Shown piece after piece: positions 27,780-34,703 of a DNA stretch of 34,906 bases; position 1 is the first letter of the stretch, and each line of letters starts with the position of its first letter. The stretch is from Verrucomicrobiota bacterium (lineage in GTDB: Bacteria > Verrucomicrobiota > Verrucomicrobiia > Chthoniobacterales > UBA10450), in NCBI GenBank assembly GCA_003218755.1, contig QHOK01000091.1, positions 1 to 34,906 of the forward strand, in the 5' to 3' direction. The position numbers and the translations under genes were made by a program. The notes below the pieces were generated by a model, which saw only the letters and a list, made by a program, of their open reading frames with translations, made no database searches and had not been told where the DNA came from.

Positions 27780-28427
27780 ATGCTTTCGACACTCGACTTG
27801 GAGAGATTTCGGAACACGCCGCTTACCGGTGAACAGTTTGAGTTTTTGATCGTCCCCGAGTTTGTAAAGGCCGAAGCGCGTCTCGCAATCGAGAAGGACT
27901 ATCCTGAGGTGGGCCGGCCCGGGAGTTTTCCTTTACGCGAGGTCAGTTATGGACCTGCGTTTGCGAAGCTGATCGAAGACATGCGCAGCGACGAATTTCG
28001 TCAGGCGTTTGAAGAAAAATTCAACGTCGATCTGACCAACCGTCCGGACATGATCACTGTGCGCGGACGTTGTAGTGAAAAGGATGGGAAAATCCACACC
28101 GACTCAGAGACAAAGATCATCACGATCCTCATCTATATGAACCCGGCTTGGGAACCTTCCGGCGGCCGGCTCCGGCTGCTTCGCTCTGGAAACGACCTCG
28201 ATGACGTGATTCTCGAAGTGCCGCCGACCGAAGGCACGTTACTAGCGTTTCGTCGCAGCAACAACTCGTGGCACGGTCATAAACCGTTCTCGGGTCCACG
28301 CCGAGTGATACAATTTAACTGGGTAACCAGCGAAGCCGTAGTGCGGCGCGAGCAGAACCGTCATCGGTTGTCCGCATGGACGAAAAAACTCCGGGCCGCA
28401 TTCTCAAGTCAGAAACAGGCCGCTTAA
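27780..28427 (+). CDS. 2-oxoglutarate/Fe(II)-dependent oxygenase-like protein
   Basis: A 215-residue protein with the facial-triad pattern of 2OG-Fe(II) oxygenases: H106-x-D108 in KIHTDSETKIITILIYMN, a distal histidine (H165 or H167) in SNNSWHGHKPF, and an arginine (R174/R175) in GPRRVIQFNW for the 2-oxoglutarate carboxylate. PSGGRLRLL precedes the second half of the barrel, as in prolyl-hydroxylase-like members. Cytoplasmic, with no signal peptide. Placed between a GT2 and a GT9 gene, it may modify a glycan or lipid precursor, but the substrate is not indicated by sequence. The ORF ends AFSSQKQAA before the inverted-repeat element at 28446. Confidence 0.8.
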   Translation: MLSTLDLERFRNTPLTGEQFEFLIVPEFVKAEARLAIEKDYPEVGRPGSFPLREVSYGPAFAKLIEDMRSDEFRQAFEEKFNVDLTNRPDMITVRGRCSEKDGKIHTDSETKIITILIYMNPAWEPSGGRLRLLRSGNDLDDVILEVPPTEGTLLAFRRSNNSWHGHKPFSGPRRVIQFNWVTSEAVVRREQNRHRLSAWTKKLRAAFSSQKQAA

Positions 28428-28445
28428 TCGCGAGCTTAAGTAGAA

Positions 28446-28520
28446 CTGTAGCCACGCCGCTGTGTCGGCGTGTCGGGTGGATCACGCGAGGTGTGCGCCT
28501 CTACACAGAGAGGTGGCTAC
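28446..28520. repeat. GTAGCC...GGCTAC multibranch inverted-repeat element
   Basis: Outer arms GTAGCCAC/GTGGCTAC (28448-28455 / 28513-28520) enclose two inner hairpins: CACGCCG/CGGCGTG (28453-28472, 6-base loop) and CCTCT/AGAGG (28498-28513, 6-base loop). Drawn together they make a cloverleaf-like shape. It lies between the 2OG oxygenase and GT9 genes and belongs with the TGTAG...CTACA elements by its left end CTGTAGC. Confidence 0.6.
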
Positions 28521-28573
28521 TATGGGCGCCCAGTCGGCTTGCCCGCGTTAGCGGGTTTGAGTTACCTTTGGCA

Positions 28574-29755
28574 ATGAACGGGCAGATCCAAAACGCACGA
28601 ATAAAGAACGGCGGCACGTCGGCACTGCAGTCGGCAGGGTTCTCGCGCATTTTGTTGATCAAACCTTCGGCCCTCGGTGACGTCGTCCATACGATCCCAG
28701 TGCTTGTGAAGCTGCGCGCGCGTTATCCGCGGGCGCGCATTGACTGGTTGATCACGCCGGAAAACGCTGAGATCGTGCGCTGCCATCCGGCGCTCTCCAA
28801 TGTCGTTCTTTTTGCGCGACGCGATTTCTCGAAGCGCGGCCGGAGATGGCGCGCAATGGTAGCGTTCTTCGATCTGCTTAAGCAAATCCGGCGTGCGAAA
28901 TACGATTTGGTCATCGACATGCATGGTCAGATGCGCTCGGCTCTTTTCGCTCTCGTCAGCGGTGCCCGCGTGCGCATCGGATTTGATCGACCTATCAAGC
29001 GCGCACTCACCGTTTCCGCCGAGCACGATCTCAAAAATGTGCCGAGCCATGGCTGGCGCGGCGCGCGGGAAGGCTCATGGATAGCTTACACGCACCGGAT
29101 TCCGATTCCGACGCTCGATGTTCACGCAATCGATCGTTACCTCTGGGTCGCGCCGTTGCTTGGCCTCGATGATGATCCGCCTGATCTTACTATTCACCTC
29201 TCATCGGAAACCACATTTAAAGCGCGGCGATTGCTGGAGGAGCACCGTGTGGCCGCGTCCAAGCCGCTTGTAGTTTTGGTTCCTGGAACGATCTGGGAGA
29301 CCAAGCACTGGACGATTGAAGGTTTTGCAGGCGTCGCGCGCGCGTTCCTTCACGATGGATTTGCCGTGGCGCTCGCAGGCACGAAGCGCGACCAGCAGCG
29401 TTGCCGGCAAATCGCAGCCGCGGCACCCGGCGCATGCGATCTTTCAGGTAAGACCACGCCGGCAGAATTAGCGGCGCTTATTCAGCGTGCGGAGGTAGCC
29501 GTGACGAATGACTCCGGCTCGATGCATCTCGCCGCATCGCTCGGTAAACCGATGGTCAGCATCTTCGGGCCGACTAATCCGGTTCACATCGGGCCTTACC
29601 AACGACCGGAATCGGTCGTGCGCGTGGACTTGCCATGCTCGCCATGCAATTATCGTCGGCTCAGCCAGTGCCCATTTGATCACGCCTGCATGAAACAGGT
29701 TACATCCACGATGGTGGTGGAGCGCGTGCATAAAATCCTCGCAACTACAAAGTAA
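28574..29755 (+). CDS. Family 9 glycosyltransferase (LPS heptosyltransferase-like)
   Basis: About 393 residues from the ATG giving MNGQIQNARIKNGG. The ORF-track start at 28376 would read through the inverted-repeat element and the end of the 2OG oxygenase gene, so I reject it. ILLIKPSALGDVVHTIPVL is the classic GT9 opening; LVIDMHGQMRSAL and VLVPGTIWETKHWTIEGFAGVARAFL are further matches; VAVTNDSGSMHLAASLGKPMVSIFGPTNPVHIGPY is the ADP-heptose-binding block. A cysteine-rich end (LPCSPCNYRRLSQCPFDHACM) is common in heptosyltransferases II. It probably adds heptose to the LPS inner core at the inner membrane; rfaE2 at 16292 makes the donor. Confidence 0.9.
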   Translation: MNGQIQNARIKNGGTSALQSAGFSRILLIKPSALGDVVHTIPVLVKLRARYPRARIDWLITPENAEIVRCHPALSNVVLFARRDFSKRGRRWRAMVAFFDLLKQIRRAKYDLVIDMHGQMRSALFALVSGARVRIGFDRPIKRALTVSAEHDLKNVPSHGWRGAREGSWIAYTHRIPIPTLDVHAIDRYLWVAPLLGLDDDPPDLTIHLSSETTFKARRLLEEHRVAASKPLVVLVPGTIWETKHWTIEGFAGVARAFLHDGFAVALAGTKRDQQRCRQIAAAAPGACDLSGKTTPAELAALIQRAEVAVTNDSGSMHLAASLGKPMVSIFGPTNPVHIGPYQRPESVVRVDLPCSPCNYRRLSQCPFDHACMKQVTSTMVVERVHKILATTK

Positions 29756-29845
29756 ATTGCTCTGGAAGCGTTCGCCGCCGCGATCGCCCGAAGCGAATCA
29801 TCAGGTACTTGGCACCAGCGCCTCTACAACTCATATTCGTGCCGA

Positions 29846-31396
29846 ATGAGTAGAACAAAGGCGATTTTTGCTGGTTTGCTCGCCGGTTTGCTCGCGGGAA
29901 TCGTGATGACAACGGCGATGTTATTGCTTGCTGCACTGGGTGTCGCGACACCGCTCGTCATCATCGGCGATCGTCTTTCGGTTTTCATCCCGCCGGGTCC
30001 GTTTCTTTCCCTTATGGGCAAGGTCGGCGGTTACAATCATTTGAAGCAACTCGGCGTTGGGTCAACAATCGCCGGTCAACTCCTGGTTGCTGCGATTGGG
30101 GGCGCGATGTTGGGCTTGCTCGCGCGACGTAATCGGGCACGCGCATCGGCAATGTGGACGATGTCGATCTTTATTGTGCTACCGATCGTTGCGTTCGCAA
30201 TCGCGTTATGGCCGGTCCTAGGCACAAGCTATGTTGGCCTGCCTATTGATGCCGCGCGCCTGGTCACGCTCGTGAGTTTCGCGCTTTGCGTGTTTTTGTT
30301 CGAGCGAACGCTCGTCGCGGCTTTTCAATTTCTGGCGACACTGAAAATCGGCAAGCGCGGTTACGAATTTACTCCGGTCATTGGCCGGCGGGCGTTTGTG
30401 CTTGGCGCAATTGGAGCCGCCGTAGCCGGCGGCGGCATTGCGCTGGCTCGCACACTTTATCGTCGTGCAACGTTCAGCTACGACGGCACGCAATACAAAG
30501 GCCGAATCGTCGAGCCGATTACGCCTAACGAATTGTTCTATTGCGTGACGAAGAACGTGGTCGATCCGAAGGTGAATGTCGATCTCTGGCACCTTGAAGT
30601 GAACGGCCTTGTGCAAAATCGCGCCACGTGGCGATTTCAGGATCTGCTTGGGCTACCGGCGCGCGAACAGCAGACGACGCTTATGTGCATTAGCAATGGG
30701 CTGGATGCGGGCCTGATCAGCAATGCCATTTGGAAAGGTGTGCCACTACGCGATTTGCTTGAACGCGCCGCGCCGCTTTCCAATGCCGCTCGGGTGCGCC
30801 TACATGGTGTTGATAATTACACCGATACCATTCGATTGGAGAAGGCGATGGAGCCGACGACTTTGCTCGCCTACAACATGAACGGCGTGCGATTGCCGCA
30901 CCGGCACGGCTATCCGTTACGCGTGATTGTGCCGGGCTACTTCGGCGAAAAACATGTGAAATGGCTCACGCGCATCGAATTGACGGATGCTAGCGCGAAA
31001 GGGTTTTACGAAACGCAAGGCTGGGGGCCAGATTTCATCACGCCGACTCGCTCACGGATCGATCTACCTGACCACGAATCACGATTCGCACTTGGCGAAT
31101 TACAGCAGGCAGTCGAAGTAAAGGGCATCGCCTATGGCGGCGACCGCGGCATTTCGCGTGTCGAGCTCAGTTTCGATGATGGTAAATCGTGGCGCGACGC
31201 CGACATTTATTACGCTGGCGGCGATCTTGCGTGGTCGCTTTGGAAGACCGAGTGGCGGCCTGAGGCAGCAGGTGATTTCGTCCTCGTTGTCCGAGCCACC
31301 GACGGTGAAGGCGATGTGCAGGAATGGGAAGAGGATCGCAGTTTCTTTTCTGGTGTGACGGGCTTTCACAAGATTGTTGTGCGCGTCACGGCGTGA
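29846..31396 (+). CDS. Membrane-tethered sulfite-oxidase-family molybdopterin oxidoreductase
   Basis: A 516-residue protein. The first ~165 residues hold four hydrophobic segments (about 6-30, 75-95, 105-125 and 137-160). Then VIGRRAFVLGAIGAAVAGGGIAL (residues 178-200) gives an RR pair followed by a hydrophobic stretch, as in Tat signals but internal. The catalytic domain starts near residue 220: ELFYCVTKN and TLMCISNGLDAGLISNAIWKGVPLRDLL, with C281 in the position of the Mo-coordinating cysteine. VPGYFGEKHVKWLTRIELTD and the C-terminal VEVKGIAYGGDRGISRVELSFDDGKSW dimerisation domain follow. It may oxidise sulfite or a related substrate, or repair methionine sulfoxide like MsrP; no heme partner is nearby. 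Confidence 0.87.
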   Translation: MSRTKAIFAGLLAGLLAGIVMTTAMLLLAALGVATPLVIIGDRLSVFIPPGPFLSLMGKVGGYNHLKQLGVGSTIAGQLLVAAIGGAMLGLLARRNRARASAMWTMSIFIVLPIVAFAIALWPVLGTSYVGLPIDAARLVTLVSFALCVFLFERTLVAAFQFLATLKIGKRGYEFTPVIGRRAFVLGAIGAAVAGGGIALARTLYRRATFSYDGTQYKGRIVEPITPNELFYCVTKNVVDPKVNVDLWHLEVNGLVQNRATWRFQDLLGLPAREQQTTLMCISNGLDAGLISNAIWKGVPLRDLLERAAPLSNAARVRLHGVDNYTDTIRLEKAMEPTTLLAYNMNGVRLPHRHGYPLRVIVPGYFGEKHVKWLTRIELTDASAKGFYETQGWGPDFITPTRSRIDLPDHESRFALGELQQAVEVKGIAYGGDRGISRVELSFDDGKSWRDADIYYAGGDLAWSLWKTEWRPEAAGDFVLVVRATDGEGDVQEWEEDRSFFSGVTGFHKIVVRVTA

Positions 31397-31465
31397 ATTC
31401 CGCTGCGAGAAATGCGAATTCCCAGCTGGATCCTCGCAACTTGCGCAATGTGCTAAGTTTTACTG

Positions 31466-32392
31466 ATGGAGAAAGTGATCATCGTCGGGAGCGGTTGCGC
31501 CGGATTGACCGCGGCAATTTACGCTGCTCGGGCGAATCTAAGCCCGCTGGTCCTCGAAGGGCGACAGCCCGGCGGTCAACTCTCGACCACGACGTTGGTA
31601 GAGAATTATCCCGGCTTTCCCGATGGAATCGACGGACCCGAGCTCATTCTCAATATGCACAGGCAAGCCGAGAAATTTGGCGCGCGTTTCTCCTACGCGG
31701 AGGTGACCGATTTCGATGGAAGCAACAAGCATGTCCGGATCAAAGCAGATGATGAATGGCTGGAGACGCAGGCGCTCATTATCGCCAGCGGAGCATCTGC
31801 GCGCTACCTCGGACTGGAAAACGAGGAGAAATTGATCGGTCACGGACTGACTTCATGTGCAACATGCGACGGCGCATTTTACAAAAATGTGCCGGTCTGC
31901 GTGATCGGCGGGGGCGATTCCGCCGCGGAGGAATCGTTATTTCTCACCCGGTTCGCTTCAAAGGTGTATCTGATTCATCGCCGCGACAAAATGCGCGCTT
32001 CTGTAATCATGCAAGAGCGCGTCTTTGCGAACAAGAAGATCGAACCGATCTGGAATACCGTCGTGACACAATATATTCCCGATGAAAAAGGCGAGATGCG
32101 CGCAGTGCGTTTGCGAAACATCAAGACAAACGAAGAACGCGAACTAGAGGTTGCGTGTGTGTTTATGGCAATTGGTCACGACCCAAACACGAAGCCGTAT
32201 GGAGGCAAACTCGACAAAGATGCCGATGGCTACTTGATCACGAAAAATCTGGTGGAGAGCAAGTATCCTGGGGTGTTCGTCGCGGGCGACGTTGCAGATC
32301 GCGTTTACAAGCAGGCGGTCACCGCAGCCGGTTCCGGCTGCGCGGCGGCGATGGACGCGGAGAAGTATCTGAGCGAACTGGAGAGCCACTGA
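31466..32392 (+). CDS. trxB: Thioredoxin reductase
   Basis: NADPH-dependent flavoenzyme that keeps thioredoxin reduced. The 308 residues begin VIIVGSGCAGLTAAIYAARA (FAD-binding, with Cys in place of a usual Pro/Gly), then GRQPGGQLSTTTLVENYPGF, the redox centre C131-A-T-C134 in TSCATCDGAFY, VIGGGDSAAEESLFLT (NADPH-binding) and VFVAGDVADRVYKQAVTAAGSGCAAA. It is full length and intact. It follows the molybdoenzyme by 69 bases but there is no obvious functional link. Confidence 0.96.
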   Translation: MEKVIIVGSGCAGLTAAIYAARANLSPLVLEGRQPGGQLSTTTLVENYPGFPDGIDGPELILNMHRQAEKFGARFSYAEVTDFDGSNKHVRIKADDEWLETQALIIASGASARYLGLENEEKLIGHGLTSCATCDGAFYKNVPVCVIGGGDSAAEESLFLTRFASKVYLIHRRDKMRASVIMQERVFANKKIEPIWNTVVTQYIPDEKGEMRAVRLRNIKTNEERELEVACVFMAIGHDPNTKPYGGKLDKDADGYLITKNLVESKYPGVFVAGDVADRVYKQAVTAAGSGCAAAMDAEKYLSELESH

Positions 32393-32411
32393 TTTGCGAT
32401 TGCCGACTTTC

Positions 32412-32512
32412 TTTTGTCATGCTGAGTAAAGTCGAAGCATCTCGGATTGTTAGACGCCTCGGTGAGCCAAAAGAAATTTAGAGATTCCTCGACTTCGCTC
32501 GGAATGACAAAA
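32412..32512. repeat. Interspersed inverted repeat with TTTTGTCAT...ATGACAAAA ends
   Basis: A 101-base element. Arms TTTTGTCATGCTGAGTAAAGTCGAAGCATCTC and, reversed, GAGATTCCTCGACTTCGCTCGGAATGACAAAA pair over about 32 positions with roughly seven mismatches. No ORF or transposase is inside. Similar GTCATGCTGAG...GAATGACA sequences are, from memory, frequent in environmental bacterial genomes. It ends 5 bases before the GTG start of the following GT4 gene. A half copy lies at 11227-11252. Confidence 0.75.
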
Positions 32513-32517
32513 ATCTA

Positions 32518-33699
32518 GTGAAGATCTGCGACCTCACCCAGTTTTATTCTCCGCTAAGCGGCGGCGTAAAACGGTACGTTCACGAGAAAATTGCGTACAT
32601 CGGGAATTACACGCCCGAGAACGAACACGTTCTCATTGTCCCCGGCGCAAAAACTGAAGTGACAACCACTTCACGGTCGCGAATCTATTCCATTCACTCG
32701 CCGTTAGTCTCGCGAAGTTCCCGCTATCGCGCGCTGCTTAATTTACGCGCGATCGAAGAGATCCTGGAACGCGAGGGCCCTGATCTCATTGAATCGAGCG
32801 ATCCGTATCAAGTCGGGTGGAAAGCAGTCGCTGCCGGACGTGCGCTGAGAATCCCAGTTGTTGGATTTTATCATTCACATTTCCCGGAAGCATATCTGCG
32901 CGGCACCGCGAGATTTCTCGGGGAGCGCGGTACGCACCGCGCCATGAAACTGACGCGCGCCTATGTGCGTAGACTTTACAATCGCTTTCAAGTCACACTG
33001 GTACCTTCCGAAAAGCTCGCCGGGGTTCTTTCAGAATGGGGCGTGCACAACATCCGCCCAGTGCGGCTCGGGGTAGACACCGGTGTTTTCAACCCTGGGC
33101 CAGATGACGCACAAGCCACGCGCCGCTCCTTAGGCGTCGCAGACGAGCGGAAGTTGCTTCTCTACGTCGGCCGCCTGTCGAGGGAAAAGAACACCCGCAT
33201 ATTGTTTCGGAGCTTTGAGCTTTTGCACCGACGGCGCGCGAATGAATTTCGCCTCCTGATCATTGGCGACGGGGCGCAGCGGAACCAGCTTCGAAAACTG
33301 CAATCACGCAGTTGCGGGAAGAACGTAATGTGGATCCCGTATTGCGCTTGCCCAGCTGATCTGGCGCGCTACTATCGCGCGGCCGATCTCTTCGTTCATC
33401 CGAGCGTCCAGGAAACATTTGGACTTGTGGCGCTGGAGAGTCAGGCGTGCGGGACACCGGTAGTGGGGATTCGCGGGAGCTTTATGGATAAGATTATTTG
33501 TTACGACCAGGAATCATGGGCGCGAGAGAATAGCGCCGAAGCGCTAGCCGACGCGATCACCCATTGGGCTGGGAAAAAATTGTCGAGGGTCGGCAGGAAC
33601 GCCGCAGAGACCGCGGGGAGTCTGTACAGCTGGCTAAGCGTGTTTGAGGAACTGTTTTGCATTTATCGCGAGGTTCGCGCAAACTACCGCCGATTTTAG
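32518..33699 (+). CDS. Family 4 glycosyltransferase
   Basis: A 393-residue GT-B-fold enzyme. LTQFYSPLSGGVKRYVHEK is the usual opening. LLLYVGRLSREKNTRILFRSFELL begins the C-terminal nucleotide-sugar domain, and HPSVQETFGLVALESQACGTPVVG carries the EX7E pattern of GT4. PVVGFYHSHFPEAYLRGTARF resembles the central part of mannosyltransferases such as MshA/PimB-like enzymes. The start is GTG, 5 bases after an interspersed repeat, leaving no room for a ribosome site that is not part of the element. The next gene begins immediately after the stop (TAG ATG), so the two are coupled. Donor and acceptor are unknown. Confidence 0.87.
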   Translation: MKICDLTQFYSPLSGGVKRYVHEKIAYIGNYTPENEHVLIVPGAKTEVTTTSRSRIYSIHSPLVSRSSRYRALLNLRAIEEILEREGPDLIESSDPYQVGWKAVAAGRALRIPVVGFYHSHFPEAYLRGTARFLGERGTHRAMKLTRAYVRRLYNRFQVTLVPSEKLAGVLSEWGVHNIRPVRLGVDTGVFNPGPDDAQATRRSLGVADERKLLLYVGRLSREKNTRILFRSFELLHRRRANEFRLLIIGDGAQRNQLRKLQSRSCGKNVMWIPYCACPADLARYYRAADLFVHPSVQETFGLVALESQACGTPVVGIRGSFMDKIICYDQESWARENSAEALADAITHWAGKKLSRVGRNAAETAGSLYSWLSVFEELFCIYREVRANYRRF

Positions 33700-34056
33700 A
33701 TGTCGAACGACGACAACAGGCCGTTCCTCATTCGTGGCTATCGCAGATCAGACCGCGAAGCAGTGCGAAAGCTTTGCTGCGACACCGGCTTTCTTGGCGA
33801 CCCGATTGATCCCGTCTATGAAGATCGAGAATTGTTCGCTGATTTTCTCACCACTTACTATACTGATCACGAACCGGAATCCTGTTTTCTCCTGGAGGTG
33901 GACGGCGAAATTCGTGGTTATCTGCTCGGTTCGCGCAAGCCGCTACGAAACCAACTCTACGCGCTTTACCAAAACGTCTGGCTCTTCTTCCGCGCTCTAA
34001 CGCGCTATTTCCGCTACAACGAACGATCTCGCCGTCAACAACGCGTGCGCTCATGA
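33700..34056 (+). CDS. GNAT-type acetyltransferase, N-terminal fragment
   Basis: 118 residues starting directly after the GT4 stop. FLIRGYRRSDREAVRKLCCDTGFLGDPIDPVYEDRELFADFLTTYYTDHEPESCFLLEVDGEIRGYLLGSRKP is the first half of a GNAT fold (beta strands 1-3). It continues to LFFRALTRYFRYNERSRRQQRVRS and stops. The acetyl-CoA-binding middle (strand 4 and helix 3, about 40-45 residues as I recall the family) is absent, and the C-terminal part resumes in another frame at 34053. The fragment alone would not bind acetyl-CoA. Confidence 0.75.
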   Translation: MSNDDNRPFLIRGYRRSDREAVRKLCCDTGFLGDPIDPVYEDRELFADFLTTYYTDHEPESCFLLEVDGEIRGYLLGSRKPLRNQLYALYQNVWLFFRALTRYFRYNERSRRQQRVRS

Positions 34057-34292
34057 GCGCGTATCTCAGTTATCTGTATCGGTCCGGCGAAAAACGGGTT
34101 TACGGCCAGATCATCACATTTGAAAGCCGGCGCGGAGAGAAAATGTTCGAGCGCTACGGGTTCAAGGTCCTGAATCGGGCGGAGATCACAAAATACAAAG
34201 CGTTCTATCCCGAGTCGGTCTATCTCAGCACGGTGATCAAAAATTTGGAAACGGCCGGACCCCTTTCCGCTTACTCGCGAGTTCGCGAATAA
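34053..34292 (+). CDS. GNAT-type acetyltransferase, C-terminal fragment
   Basis: 79 residues, overlapping the N-terminal fragment by 4 bases. MSAYLSYLYRSGEKRVYGQIITFESRRGEKMFERYGFKVLNRAEITKYKAF is a typical last third of a GNAT fold (EKMFERYGF motif). Its start codon is probably an internal methionine, because in-family sequence seems to extend a few codons upstream (RALMSAYLSYL). The chain ends with VYLSTVIKNLETAGPLSAYSRVRE. With 33700-34056 it would make one protein of about 240 residues if the missing middle were restored. Confidence 0.72.
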   Translation: MSAYLSYLYRSGEKRVYGQIITFESRRGEKMFERYGFKVLNRAEITKYKAFYPESVYLSTVIKNLETAGPLSAYSRVRE

Positions 34293-34397
34293 TCGTCAAA
34301 TCTGTCCGGAGCAAGAAACGCTGCCAAACTTACAATGGCATTCTGCTGATTCCGTTTTAACATTGTAACTCTTGTAACCTCTTCCTGAGCTTCGTTC

Positions 34398-34470
34398 GCC
34401 GGCATAGCTCAGCTGGTAGAGCAGCTGATTTGTAATCAGCAGGTCGTCGGTTCGAATCCGACTGCCGGCT
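34398..34470 (+). tRNA. tRNA-Thr (anticodon UGU)
   Basis: A 73-base cloverleaf. Acceptor arms GCCGGCA/TGCCGGC pair perfectly; the D-arm is GCTC...GAGC; the anticodon stem GCTGA/TCAGC has loop TTTGTAA (anticodon TGT at 34431-34433); the T-arm is GTCGG TTCGAAT CCGAC. The discriminator base is T at 34470, and CCA is not encoded (CAT follows). It reads ACA threonine codons. Confidence 0.96.
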
Positions 34471-34703
34471 CATCTCGTAAGGCGCGCTATTTCCGATATT
34501 GCGGGAAGTTGTGCTTGGACACTTTTGGTATTGCAATTCCGACCCCGTGATCGGTGCATGGAATTCGACGTCTTAACTGAACGCCTCAAAAATCTCGAAG
34601 GCGTCATCAATGCTACGGCTTCCACTTCTGGTTGTTCTTTTGCGCGGAGGCTGCGACACGATTCGGCCATGAGATCGATCTCACGGTTTGCGATCTTGCT
34701 TTG
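34471..34703. other. Gap after tRNA-Thr with no convincing gene
   Basis: A 233-base stretch. The two short ORFs reported here (60 and 66 residues, opposite strands) overlap each other, have no recognisable family features and lack a clear ribosome site. I see no RNA gene, repeat or terminator that I can support. Confidence 0.4.

Noticed and set aside
27115-27792. 225-residue minus ORF
   Set aside because: Antisense to the GT2.
28376-28573. N-terminal extension of the GT9 ORF
   Set aside because: It reads through the inverted-repeat element and the end of the 2OG oxygenase; GT9 homology starts after the internal ATG.
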